Assembly: GCF_022919835.1 (NCBI RefSeq)
Contig: NZ_CP095074.1
Coordinates: forward strand, 1,674,001-1,738,000
Reading direction: 5' to 3'
DNA length: 64,000 bases
DNA from: Halobacillus shinanisalinarum
GTDB lineage: Bacteria; Bacillota; Bacilli; Bacillales; Halobacillaceae
The position numbers and the translations under genes are program-made. Under the pieces are notes generated by a model. It had not been told where the DNA came from. It ran no database searches and worked only from the letters and a program-made list of their open reading frames with translations. Each line of letters opens with the position of its first letter. Positions within the stretch are counted from its first letter, which is position 1. Positions 1 through 6,930 of the stretch are shown one piece after another.

Positions 1-537
1 GGCGTCGTGTCTTAGGGTCGCAAGCCTTTTGTAGATGGTATCCATTTGTCTGGACATGTTGTCTTTTTCTTGTTGGGACATATTGTTCAGTTTAGCGTTT
101 GAACGATCGACGGCTTCATCGCCCCATCGCTCGCGGGCCTCTTGTTCGTACGGATTGCGGCTAAAGTCAAAGCCTTCGAATTTATCCTTGTTCGTCATAT
201 GAATCTCTCCTTTTTGTTGTTGAATCGTCTTTTCTACCGTTAGAATCATATTATCCAACCGGCGGCGTTTCTCAAGCAGCATTTTCCGGTGAAGTTGAAG
301 AGCTTCTTTTTGTTCGAAATCGGGATTCGTAATGATTTCTTTGATCTTTTTTAACGGAAAGTCGAGTTCTTTGAAAAATAGAATCTGCTGCAAGGTTTCC
401 AGGTCTTTATTTGAATAAAGGCGATAGCCGGCTTCGGTCGTTTCCTGCGGTGTGAGCAGACCGATATTATCGTAGTGATGCAGGGTACGGATGCTGATGC
501 CTACGAGTTCGGCCACTTCTTTTACTTTCATCGGCAT
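1..537 (-). CDS. MerR family regulator with TipAS-type C-terminus (Mta-like), 3' end beyond window
   Basis: Reads 179 codons from ATG at 537 (GGAGG 10 nt upstream) to the window edge without a stop, so the C-terminus is missing. The N-terminus is a typical MerR winged helix ([19 protein letters not shown], then GLLTP and AGYRLYS), followed by a dimerisation helix to about residue 112. From [10 protein letters not shown] on it matches the start of a TipAS ligand-binding domain. In B. subtilis the relative Mta activates multidrug-efflux genes; ligand and targets here are inferred only. The gene lies 98 bp downstream of the DUF4260 gene on the same strand. Confidence 0.85.
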   Translation of the reverse strand, partial: MPMKVKEVAELVGISIRTLHHYDNIGLLTPQETTEAGYRLYSNKDLETLQQILFFKELDFPLKKIKEIITNPDFEQKEALQLHRKMLLEKRRRLDNMILTVEKTIQQQKGEIHMTNKDKFEGFDFSRNPYEQEARERWGDEAVDRSNAKLNNMSQQEKDNMSRQMDTIYKRLATLRHDA

Positions 538-635
538 GGTGAGTGTGCCTCCTTTCTTTTGTGTTGGGAAGCTTTTTCCGTCCCCTTATGTATGGACTAT
601 AAGGTGTGACGTTGCGTGAGGGTCAATGGGTTTTT

Positions 636-986
636 TTATAATTTTTGTAAATGGGTGATCTTCGGGTCTGAGGGATCTTTCAAGCCGTATCCGATCATGC
701 GATCCATGGCAATGTGGGTTGCCCAAATCAATCCTAGGCTGAGAAGTAGTGTGTCGGTTTTTAGTGAGGTGCTGATTAGGATGATGAGGAGCGGTGGTGT
801 ATAGGTGTGAAACGCGTTGTATGTGTAGGCGCCTATTTTGTTGTTGATGATGTAGCCGAGTGCGGATAGATCTGGTGCTAAGAGTAAGAGAGCAAACATT
901 AACCAGCTTGCGTCTGTTTGGGCGTAAAAATAGATGGATAGGATGAGTGCGGCTAGTCCTTCGATATGTAACAATGCTTTGTTCAT
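636..986 (-). CDS. DUF4260 family membrane protein
   Basis: 116 residues with about four hydrophobic segments and the family's recognisable pattern (LLAPDLSALGYIINNKIGAY, NAFHTYTPP, WATHIAMDRMIGYGLK). Full length for DUF4260, an uncharacterised integral membrane family. The ATG has AAGGAGG 10 nt upstream. It precedes the MerR regulator gene in the same orientation; co-transcription is possible but no link in function can be shown. Confidence 0.8.
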   Translation of the reverse strand: MNKALLHIEGLAALILSIYFYAQTDASWLMFALLLLAPDLSALGYIINNKIGAYTYNAFHTYTPPLLIILISTSLKTDTLLLSLGLIWATHIAMDRMIGYGLKDPSDPKITHLQKL

Positions 987-1099
987 TTTTTATTCGCCTC
1001 CTTTTCCTTACATATTCTACTATTTTCTGATGAAATCCTTTATTGTTGTCCTGAGGCTTCAATGATAGTTCGCTCACTCCCCTTTTATCGGCGCTCACT

Positions 1100-1127
1100 A
1101 AAAAGGATGCGCTGGGTGATCCTTTTT
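1100..1127. terminator. Bidirectional hairpin terminator
   Basis: AAAAAGGAT and ATCCTTTTT flank a 10 nt loop, giving U-runs on both strands. It lies downstream of the 59-aa gene on the minus strand. A 15 bp perfect inverted repeat (CTAAGAT-G-ATCTTAG) follows at 1133-1147; its role is unknown. Confidence 0.6.
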
Positions 1128-1226
1128 GTGATCTAAGATGATCTTAGAGAGATTTATATAGAAATCTATTAAAAGGATAGAATGAACCATGTTGCCTATA
1201 TTGATAAAATTAGTCCTAAAATATTG

Positions 1227-1256
1227 GCTGAATAAGAGCGTTTGCCCTTATTCAGC
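1227..1256 (-). terminator. Hairpin overlapping the stop of the 59-aa gene
   Basis: GCTGAATAAG pairs with CTTATTCAGC around a 10 nt loop; the minus-strand 3' flank is only moderately T-rich. It begins in the stop codon of the adjacent gene, as intrinsic terminators of short genes often do. Confidence 0.5.
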
Positions 1257-1435
1257 TATTCCCAATCATTAATGATCTCAATATTCGTAAGAAAATGATC
1301 CACTATGGTAGAAAAGGGAAAGATCGTATTGTCAAATAAATACTCTATCCCTTCCTCTCCAGAGAGAGGTTTTACGTTACTGTTCTGAATGAAACTTTTG
1401 GCCATTTCTAGCGCTAGCTTTTTATTATCGTCCAA
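1256..1435 (-). CDS. Small hypothetical protein, 59 aa
   Basis: Acidic soluble protein (MDDNKKLALEMAKSFIQNSN...NIEIINDWE) of no family I recognise. The start is a TTG at 1435: AGGAGG ends 8 nt upstream of it, whereas the in-frame GTG at 1444 overlaps the ribosome-binding site. It ends in a hairpin and stands alone between repeat-rich intergenic regions. Confidence 0.5.
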   Translation of the reverse strand: MDDNKKLALEMAKSFIQNSNVKPLSGEEGIEYLFDNTIFPFSTIVDHFLTNIEIINDWE

Positions 1436-1624
1436 ACTCTTCACCTCCTCTTACAACCTTATTCATTGGTGGTGGTTAACATTACTGGGAAGTAGATTAT
1501 ATCGAAAAAATAATAGAGTTACTCAACGAACGGTCGTCTGTAGCACATTACTATTCATTCGATGAAGCTTGTTTTTGGAGTTAGGACAGTATCTGTTCAC
1601 ATAAAGCCCTCAAAATAAGAAATG

Positions 1625-1680
1625 GAAATGAAAACCACCTCAGGTCATCCAGAATTTGGATGACCTGAGGTGGAAGTTTA
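1625..1680. repeat. Palindromic repeat, copy 1 (acts as terminator of the sortase gene)
   Basis: CCACCTCAGGTCATCCA and its exact complement enclose a 5 nt loop (core 1635-1673). Read on the minus strand the stem is followed by TTTTCATTT, so it can serve as an intrinsic terminator 23 nt after the sortase stop. The same core recurs at about 4480, 5569, 6886 and 40086, with a solo arm at 18909-18925. Confidence 0.85.
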
Positions 1681-1702
1681 TGGGTGGTGGGCGGTGGTTA
1701 TT

Positions 1703-2689
1703 TTATTTGGCTTTGGTGGGTTTGGATGGTTCGGATTCGGTTCCGTCCATGTAGACGGTTGTGACGTAGTAGGTGTAGTTGGATGCTTCAGGGTCGGTGT
1801 ATGTTTTGCGTTCGTGTTCGGAGATGCTTGCGACTTTTTCGTAGTCTTCCCCGTTTTTACTGCGATACACGCGATAACCTGCTACACCTTCTACACGTAC
1901 AGCATGCCATGTGACGAAGGTTCCGTTTACTTCGACACTAGTTGGTGCTTTGATGTCGTAGTCTGAATCTTCTTTTGGCTGCTTTTCTTCCTTGTCTACT
2001 GATGATTTCAGCTCAGAATACACGACGAGGCGATCCAGATGGGTGCGTTGCTCATAATCAAAGGTTCCTGTACAGGTAATTAGGTTAAGCCTTTTTTTGT
2101 CTGTTTTACCGAAGATCTCTTTGATTGGCGCTTCATCGGCCGGATAGCTTTCTAGCTTCTGGACAACATAGGTCAGTTCTTTCCCTTCTTCATTTGTGAC
2201 GATGATTTCATCGCCTTTTTGCAAATCTTTCAAGTAGAAGAATACGGCTGGACCTTCCTGACTATCAACGTGTCCGGCTAGAACCGCGTTTCCTGTGTTG
2301 CCTGGTTTCGTTCCTGGCTCAAACCAGCCTACACTTTTATCATCTTTCGGTACGCCCATTTGTCCGTTGTCCAGTACCCCTACTTCGTTAACGGGGGCGT
2401 CGATGTCGAGACTTGGCACCTTCAAGTTGGTAGGAACAATGCCACTGTTTTGATCCGGTGTTTCCGTTTCAAAGTTAATATCTTTTATATCCCCTGATTC
2501 ATCAACGACGGTAAATTCTTCTGATTTTAGTGAGAGATCAGAGGCCATATTTCCTGAGTTCTTCTCCTTCGTTTCCTGCTCTGGGGTGGGATCATAGGGT
2601 GAGGTGAAATTCGCCCACACATTTGAGTTGTACCCTGCCAGCAAGAGGGCCGCTAAGCCTACAATTGTAAAATAAGTTCTCCACTTCAT
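1703..2689 (-). CDS. Class F (class E/F-like) sortase with C-terminal fibronectin type III-like domain
   Basis: 328 aa; start at the ATG preceded by AAAGG at 8 nt. Residues 5-20 form an N-terminal membrane anchor, 80-225 the sortase barrel, and about 245-328 a beta-sandwich resembling FN3 (VTWHAV..VAGYRVYRSKNG, TYTDP, YYVTTVY). The transpeptidase triad is visible: His140 in LAGHVD, Cys206 in LITCTGTF, Arg220 in HLDRLVVY. It should cut a sorting signal and attach the surface protein to peptidoglycan. Its likely substrate is the adjacent upstream LPXTG-type protein. The fused C-terminal domain is not part of the minimal family. A riboswitch-like leader with terminator lies between substrate and sortase genes. 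Confidence 0.85.
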   Translation of the reverse strand: MKWRTYFTIVGLAALLLAGYNSNVWANFTSPYDPTPEQETKEKNSGNMASDLSLKSEEFTVVDESGDIKDINFETETPDQNSGIVPTNLKVPSLDIDAPVNEVGVLDNGQMGVPKDDKSVGWFEPGTKPGNTGNAVLAGHVDSQEGPAVFFYLKDLQKGDEIIVTNEEGKELTYVVQKLESYPADEAPIKEIFGKTDKKRLNLITCTGTFDYEQRTHLDRLVVYSELKSSVDKEEKQPKEDSDYDIKAPTSVEVNGTFVTWHAVRVEGVAGYRVYRSKNGEDYEKVASISEHERKTYTDPEASNYTYYVTTVYMDGTESEPSKPTKAK

Positions 2690-2768
2690 ACCCATCACCT
2701 TTTCTAATATATTAAAACTAAAGCGTACCAGCGTCACGCATTCTCTATTTTAAAAATTTCTATCTTAC

Positions 2769-2859
2769 AAAAAGAGGAGAGGGTTTCCCCTCCCCTCTAC
2801 CTTACCAGTTATCGACGAGTCTTTGCATTTTACCTGAGAGGGTTGTGCCAGGCTCGCCG
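2769..2859 (-). promoter_or_regulatory. Attenuator / riboswitch-like leader before the sortase gene
   Basis: On the minus strand CGGCGAG (2859-2853) pairs with CTCGTCG (2819-2813) across 33 nt containing CTCTCAGGTAAAATGCAAAG. Fourteen nt later a GC-rich hairpin with a T5 tail (2797-2769) ends 79 nt before the sortase start. This aptamer-then-terminator layout is typical of cis-regulated leaders. CTCTCAGG followed by AAAA recalls part of glycine riboswitches, but the rest of that fold is absent, so I do not assign a class. The hairpin may simply end the upstream LPXTG transcript. Confidence 0.45.
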
Positions 2860-2888
2860 GTTTATTTTTTGAAAATGTTAAGGACAGT

Positions 2889-2924
2889 CGCATTCACCTT
2901 GACCCTGAGGGTGAGGTAAATGCG
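2889..2924 (-). terminator. Long hairpin downstream of the LPXTG-type gene
   Basis: CGCATTCACCT and AGGTAAATGCG form an 11 bp stem with one mismatch, with a second nested pairing of ACCCT/AGGGT in the loop. No T-run follows on the minus strand, so it may protect the 3' end of the message rather than terminate it. It lies 57 nt after the stop codon. Confidence 0.45.
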
Positions 2925-2981
2925 GGTGCCCTTGTTCTCCCCAGAAGCTGGACCTCCTGAGGAGCGGTGTATTCTAGTTGT

Positions 2982-4313
2982 TTATTGTTGCGCTTTTTTT
3001 CTAATCATGAAGCCACCAGAGATGAGGACTAGTGCACCGAATGATACCCAAGTCCAAAGGCTGTTTGTTGCAGTACCGCCCATTCCTGTCTTAGGCATAT
3101 CTTCTGGCATTTGCTCGGCAGCAAATTTATCCGGCATTTGTTTTACAATCGCATCACTTAATGTTTCACCTACTCCAAACATAAAGCCATATCCTGTACG
3201 GAAAGACTCATAGGTTGTTTGGTAATCACCAGCTACATAATGGTCAAAAGTTTGGATGACATCTTCTTCGTGTGACCAAAGAGCACTAGTTGCTGCATCT
3301 GCTGGAAGGTTGCCTCCTGTTGCTTCACCTAGGAATTGACCGAACGTTTCAGCGAATTTCTGCAGGCTTTGCTCTGCTGCTTTACGCGCTTCTTCATCTT
3401 CTTCAAGTGTTGCTGTTACAAGTTCAGATTGTGCTTTGATATGGTTTTGCTGCCAGATCTTTTGGAACTGTGTGGCAGCTTCTTCGCCATAAATGGAACC
3501 AATCGCTTCTTTAAATTCTTTCGTGTTCATGTTCTCAGCCCATGTTACGAAATCATAATCTTCAGCCTGGTTAAAGCCTTTCTGCATTTCAAGAACGGCT
3601 AGAGCGAAGTGCTCAGAAGCCAGACGGTTCAATGTAGAACGTAGATCAGCGGCTGGTGTAACGGCTTTTGTTCCTTCAAATTTGTCTGGCATTTGCGTTA
3701 CAATCGCGCCTGATAGAGCTTTACTAATGTCGAACATACGCTTGAATCCTTCGCGGAACGTTTTGTATGCTTTTTCGTATTCTCCAGCTACATAATGATC
3801 AAACACATTAATAACATCTTGTTCGTGTGCTGCTAACACTTTTGTTGCTGCTTCTTTTGAAAGGTTACCTTCTGTTGCTTTTGCAAGGAAAGAACTGAAT
3901 TCATTAACGAACTCGTCTACTTCTGCTTCAGCTGCTTTACGAGCTTCCTTGTCATTGTTCACTTTCGCTTCTACGAAATCTGGAGTGTAGTCATTGTGAC
4001 CAAGGAAGATGTCCTCAAACTTAGCGGCTGCTTCTTCACCATAAACGGAAGCAATCGCCGGTGTCATGTCTTTCGCGTTCTGATCAAGCTTCTTATACAC
4101 TTCATCGGCATCTTCTGCATCATTGTAATCCTTAATCATCGCTGTTGTTGCTAGAACAAAGTGTTCCGATAATAGTTGATCTAAGCTTGAGCGTAGATCA
4201 GCGGCTGGCGTTTTTGACGTTGTGTGTGTTTCGCCGTTATGTGCCAAAGCCATGGATGGAATCAATAGCATGATGGCCATAAACAAGACGACTGCTTTTT
4301 TTACTGTTTTCAA
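2982..4313 (-). CDS. LPXTG-type surface protein with two His-containing helical repeats
   Basis: 443 aa. TTG start at 4313 with GGGGAG 8 nt upstream; the GTG three codons earlier overlaps that site. Signal peptide ends near MALA. Two homologous helical domains (about 40-215 and 225-400) share R(S/T)LxxLxSEHF(V/A)LA, IYGEEAA, EEDVI/EQDVI and FDHYVAG(E/D)Y. Conserved histidines in each repeat recall four-helix metal-binding bundles, but this is inference. The C-terminus has sorting motif MPKTG, a hydrophobic helix and a KK-containing tail, so it is a sortase substrate; Met replaces the usual Leu. Strongly acidic, as in halophile surface proteins. Adjacent sortase is the presumed partner. Confidence 0.8.
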   Translation of the reverse strand: MKTVKKAVVLFMAIMLLIPSMALAHNGETHTTSKTPAADLRSSLDQLLSEHFVLATTAMIKDYNDAEDADEVYKKLDQNAKDMTPAIASVYGEEAAAKFEDIFLGHNDYTPDFVEAKVNNDKEARKAAEAEVDEFVNEFSSFLAKATEGNLSKEAATKVLAAHEQDVINVFDHYVAGEYEKAYKTFREGFKRMFDISKALSGAIVTQMPDKFEGTKAVTPAADLRSTLNRLASEHFALAVLEMQKGFNQAEDYDFVTWAENMNTKEFKEAIGSIYGEEAATQFQKIWQQNHIKAQSELVTATLEEDEEARKAAEQSLQKFAETFGQFLGEATGGNLPADAATSALWSHEEDVIQTFDHYVAGDYQTTYESFRTGYGFMFGVGETLSDAIVKQMPDKFAAEQMPEDMPKTGMGGTATNSLWTWVSFGALVLISGGFMIRKKAQQ

Positions 4314-4479
4314 GTGAGTCACTCCCCTTAAAGTTTTGTGCTGATTTGTTTTCTTGCCTAGCTATCGTGAGTGGATTACAATTGGATCACTTTTTTCGAG
4401 AATTTTTTTAGTTTTTTTGCAGATTTTTTTGAAAATGTTGTCGTGACAAGGTTTTTGGGCGATAATAAACTTTGGAAAT

Positions 4480-4530
4480 AAACTTCCACCTCAGGTCATC
4501 CAAAATCTGGATGACCTGAGGTGGAAGTTT
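4480..4530. repeat. Palindromic repeat, copy 2
   Basis: Perfect 23 bp arms (AAACTTCCACCTCAGGTCAT plus CCA) around AAATC. The left flank GGAAATA is shared with copies at 1625, 5569 and 6875. The right arm runs directly into the beginning of a truncated coding fragment. Confidence 0.85.
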
Positions 4531-4532
4531 AT

Positions 4533-4682
4533 GTTAATGACAAGCTAGAAGACCATAAGGAGATTTTCAAAGTGGTGTCAAGGCAAATAAGAAACCTCCA
4601 AATGGATGTAGACTACCTCGGTGGGAAAACAGGAAGGCATGATGTAAAGTTGAATAGGATAGAAAAAAGGATTCAGTCATAG
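4533..4682 (+). pseudogene. 5'-truncated coiled-coil protein fragment
   Basis: An open frame reads VNDKLEDHKEIFKVVSRQIR, then NLQMDVDYLGGKTGRHDVKL and ends LNRIEKRIQS, followed by a stop inside a terminator hairpin. The heptad pattern and the G(R/K)HDxxLNRIE ending resemble C-termini of small Bacillaceae coiled-coil proteins of unknown function. No start codon or ribosome-binding site precedes it: upstream in frame lies the palindromic repeat, which contains a stop. It looks like the 3' remnant of a gene whose front was replaced by the repeat. Confidence 0.5.
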
Positions 4683-4698
4683 CGGCTGAATCCTTTTT
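4664..4698. terminator. Bidirectional terminator
   Basis: AAAAAGGATTCAG pairs with CTGAATCCTTTTT. It serves the fragment to its left (its stop lies in the loop) and the minus-strand 64-aa gene to its right. Confidence 0.8.
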
Positions 4699-4728
4699 AA
4701 CCAAAGGGCGTAAAAGTCATCTTATCTC

Positions 4729-4923
4729 TTAGGATCTTAGAAAAGGTCGGTAAAGTTCCTGAGGATCTATGTTTTGTGATTCATAAAAAGCATCTACATT
4801 TCTAAGGGCTTGGGCAAACTTCTCATTTAGAAACCAATACTCTTCTTCAGGTATTAAGTTTTGAATCTCTTCTTGACTCAAATGTAATCCAGTATCAGAT
4901 AATGTATAATCTACCGTCTTCAT
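4729..4923 (-). CDS. Small hypothetical acidic protein, 64 aa
   Basis: MKTVDYTLSDTGLHLSQEEI...PQELYRPFLRS. ATG at 4923 with GGAGAGGA closely upstream; in-frame upstream Met codons lack a ribosome-binding site. Soluble, acidic, no membrane segment, family not recognised. Monocistronic, ended by the hairpin at 4664-4698. Confidence 0.55.
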   Translation of the reverse strand: MKTVDYTLSDTGLHLSQEEIQNLIPEEEYWFLNEKFAQALRNVDAFYESQNIDPQELYRPFLRS

Positions 4924-5103
4924 TAAATCCTCTCCTCGTTTTGGATAGTTACATAGTTTCATTGTTGTCAGATCACGGATAAAATATACTTTAAACCGAA
5001 ACGATAAGTGCGAGGATGAATTAGGTTGAAACCGTCTTAACTTCCCTCATTCAGAGAGGTATTCAGATTGACTTTGCAATGCTAGTGATCGTTCGCTATA
5101 GGG

Positions 5104-5137
5104 AAAAGCCCGTCTTCGTATAATGAAGACGGGCTTT
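5104..5137 (-). terminator. Terminator of the FbpA-like gene
   Basis: AAAAGCCCGTCTTC and GAAGACGGGCTTT around a 7 nt loop, 43 nt downstream of the small minus-strand gene at 5180. Confidence 0.8.
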
Positions 5138-5179
5138 CTGAATCCTCCTGACTTTACAAAAAGGTGCCTCTTCTCAAAC

Positions 5180-5332
5180 TTAAAGGCGGTAGAACTTAAC
5201 GATATTTTCAAGTTCACTCAAAGTAAATGAGGAAGGATCTTTGTCTAAATCGTTACGAACGTTAGCATCTAGAAGTTTTTGAATGTAATGCTGCCTCATT
5301 TCTTCTACAGCTTCACGAAGATGATTTCTCAC
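5180..5332 (-). CDS. FbpA-type Fur-regulated basic protein homologue, 50 aa
   Basis: Short gene reading MRNHLREAVEEMRQHYIQKL, then LDANVRNDLDKDP, and TLSELENIVKFYRL. The LREAVExxRQxxIxxLL ... TLSELE pattern matches the small Fur-regulated basic protein family (FbpA type), which helps the FsrA small RNA in iron sparing in B. subtilis. GTG start at 5332 with GGAGG 6 nt upstream; a GTG one codon earlier is too close. I could not find a convincing Fur box upstream, so iron control is not shown. Confidence 0.65.
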   Translation of the reverse strand: MRNHLREAVEEMRQHYIQKLLDANVRNDLDKDPSSFTLSELENIVKFYRL

Positions 5333-5568
5333 CACGCACCTCCATCAACTTTTTATGGCTTTAGATACATAGCTGTTCGTCCTAGTAAATAATTTATCTC
5401 AAACTTTAACTCCAAGTTATTATCCTTACGATTTGATTCCCTGTTGTATTCCAACTTACATTCACTTTATCAGATATCCTGTTAAGATTTGTTAATTCAA
5501 TCTTAAGATATCTTTAAATCCGCGTCATTAACCGCGTAACAAAACCTAACATCATTATTTTTGGAAAC

Positions 5569-5620
5569 AAACTTCCACCTCAGGTCATCCAGATTTCTGG
5601 ATGACCTGAGGTGGAAGTTT
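5569..5620. repeat. Palindromic repeat, copy 3
   Basis: Same arms as copy 2 (AAACTTCCACC...GGTGGAAGTTT), 6 nt loop, left flank GGAAAC. It lies in an intergenic region between divergently transcribed small genes (5180 minus, 5730 plus), so here it is not next to a gene 3' end. Confidence 0.85.
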
Positions 5621-5729
5621 TTGGTGATTATTTTCTGCCTTTCTTTCATATGTCTCTGCTGACAACGGATTTTTTCATATTTATAGATTAGGCCTCCTTT
5701 GGTTATATTACCAACAGGAGGTGAAAAAT

Positions 5730-5945
5730 ATGGATAAGAAAAAAGATCACAATGAGAAAAATGTAAATGGAAAATTGGGTGGAATGAGCCTTTATGGGAC
5801 AACATCTAATGAAGAGATCGCTGGTTACAAGGCTTCTGGAGACATTGAAAATGCTGGGAAGTTAGATAAAGGGTATGAGAAAACCGAGGATAAAGATATT
5901 GCCCCAAGAGCTTCAGTAAAAGAAGGCGGTCAAGAAGATTATTAA
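5730..5945 (+). CDS. Small hydrophilic hypothetical protein, 71 aa
   Basis: Very polar sequence (MDKKKDHNEKNVNGKLGG ... KEGGQEDY) with no hydrophobic core, no cysteine and probable disorder. ATG at 5730 has AGGAGG at 8 nt; the in-frame GTG at 5721 overlaps that site. A strong terminator follows. Composition resembles small stress or spore proteins of bacilli, but no family is recognised. Confidence 0.6.
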   Translation: MDKKKDHNEKNVNGKLGGMSLYGTTSNEEIAGYKASGDIENAGKLDKGYEKTEDKDIAPRASVKEGGQEDY

Positions 5946-6012
5946 CCGAACACTTTTTCTAGGTCGGAATTATACTGTCCCAAAAGGGTAAGTTCTGAAA
6001 AGTGATTTCAAT

Positions 6013-6052
6013 AAACATCCCGTATCACCTTTAAAGTGGTACGGGATGTTTT
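6013..6052 (+). terminator. Intrinsic terminator
   Basis: AAACATCCCGTATCACC pairs with GTGGTACGGGATGTTTT, followed by CATTT. Ends the 71-aa plus-strand gene and can also act toward the minus-strand sspH gene. Confidence 0.85.
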
Positions 6053-6111
6053 CATTTAGACACTTTTTCAGTCTGCAAATTACTTAGAAACCTGATGAAA
6101 CACTTTACAAA

Positions 6112-6291
6112 TTACTGTTCACTTAAGCTGGTTACAGAAACACTTTGTTTATTGTTTGGTGCATTTAAGGAGTGGATAGTAGCTGTTTCATTTGATTCGT
6201 CCACGTGCTCAATGTAAATACCTTCCCCATTATAGGTTACATTAGCCATAGTTGAAGAAGACGCTATTTCCTGCGCTCGTTGTGCATTCAT
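6112..6291 (-). CDS. sspH: H-type small acid-soluble spore protein
   Basis: 59 aa reading MNAQRAQEIASSSTMANVTY, then IYIEHVDESNETATIHSL. The MNxQRAxEI start and HVDESNETA motif are diagnostic of SspH, a minor SASP made in the forespore. ATG with GGAGGTGG upstream. A sigma-G-like promoter lies 35-63 nt before the start. A diverged paralogue lies next to it. Confidence 0.9.
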   Translation of the reverse strand: MNAQRAQEIASSSTMANVTYNGEGIYIEHVDESNETATIHSLNAPNNKQSVSVTSLSEQ

Positions 6292-6325
6292 TGTTAAACC
6301 ACCTCCTTTGAACTTGGAACAATCA

Positions 6326-6354
6326 TACTATTTGTTCTAATTTACTTAATATAC
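6326..6354 (-). promoter_or_regulatory. Candidate sigma-G promoter of sspH
   Basis: Minus-strand GTATA, 17 nt spacer, AATAGTA, close to the sigma-G consensus (GnATR - 17/18 - CATnnTA). Forespore expression is expected for this gene. Confidence 0.5.
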
Positions 6355-6391
6355 TTGTTGTAACGATCATGTTGAAGTGAATGTTCTGCTT

Positions 6392-6577
6392 TTAGTCCTG
6401 CTGCTCCTTCAAATCATACAACGGAACTTCTTGGATTATGTTAGGTTGATCAACTGGGTGAACCCGAGCCGTTTCACTTCTTTCAATAACCTCTTCGATA
6501 TAGATGGGGCGTTGATCGTGGGTTACATCGATCATCTCGGAGGAGTGGAAGATTTCTTTTGCGCGTTCCTTGTTCAT
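6392..6577 (-). CDS. Second H-type SASP paralogue
   Basis: 61 aa: MNKERAKEIFHSSEMIDVTH, RPIYIEEVIERSETARVHPV. It keeps the (Q/E)RAKEI start and the (E/V)xxSETAxV core of SspH but is clearly diverged from its neighbour. GGAGG lies 8 nt before this ATG (5 nt before an adjacent in-frame ATG). Tandem duplication of a forespore gene is inferred. Confidence 0.75.
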   Translation of the reverse strand: MNKERAKEIFHSSEMIDVTHDQRPIYIEEVIERSETARVHPVDQPNIIQEVPLYDLKEQQD

Positions 6578-6603
6578 CATAAAGGCCTCCTTTATCTTGT
6601 ATC

Positions 6604-6633
6604 TATAATTTTCACTTGAACCACCATTTATAT
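6604..6633 (-). promoter_or_regulatory. Candidate sigma-G promoter of the sspH paralogue
   Basis: Minus-strand ATATA, 18 nt, AATTATA, matching the arrangement in front of the first sspH copy. Confidence 0.35.
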
Positions 6634-6696
6634 ACACTTTTTCAATTAATGGAGGAATCGCTTGGAGTTTACATAGGTGTAATAAGCACCCAAATG

Positions 6697-6805
6697 TGCA
6701 TATTTTGAAAATTTCGTGCAATTAATCAAAGTTTTGTGCAATTATCGCGAATTTCGTGCAATTAAATAAAATTTCACGCAATTATAGCAGAAATCGTGCA
6801 ATTTT
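6697..6805. repeat. 20-bp-period array, word GTGCAATTA
   Basis: The word GTGCA(A/T)(A/T)TT occurs at 6697, 6717, 6737, 6757, 6777 (ACGCAATTA) and 6797: six units at exactly 20 bp. The 3 or 4 nt before each word tend to be TTTC; the middle of each unit is unrelated. It lies between the SASP paralogue and the 3' end of the RND pump gene. Confidence 0.85.
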
Positions 6806-6874
6806 TTGCGAGACCGTTACTTCCTAAAATAGGCGAGCGCTCATTCCACCCTCCCAACCGCTTACCAACAACCT

Positions 6875-6930
6875 GGAAATAAAAACCACCTCAGGTCATC
6901 CAGATTTTGGATGACCTGAGGTGGAAGTTT
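6875..6930. repeat. Palindromic repeat, copy 4 (terminator of the RND operon)
   Basis: Core CCACCTCAGGTCATCCA with complementary arm, touching the stop codon of the pump gene. On the minus strand the stem is followed by TTTTTATTTCC, a good intrinsic-terminator tail. Confidence 0.85.

Noticed and set aside
1480..1584. Possible coding remnant (frame reading HYWEVDYIEKIIELLNERSS...)
   Set aside because: 34 codons without a start or ribosome-binding site and no recognisable family; could be chance.
2820..2860. Glycine riboswitch
   Set aside because: Only a CTCTCAGG-AAAA stretch matches; the internal helices and second conserved block are absent.
5345..5480. Fur box upstream of the FbpA-like gene
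   Set aside because: No sequence close to the GATAAT-type inverted repeat was found.
6697..6805. CRISPR array
   Set aside because: Repeats are only about 9 bp with a 20 bp total period; CRISPR repeats are longer, and no cas genes are in the window.
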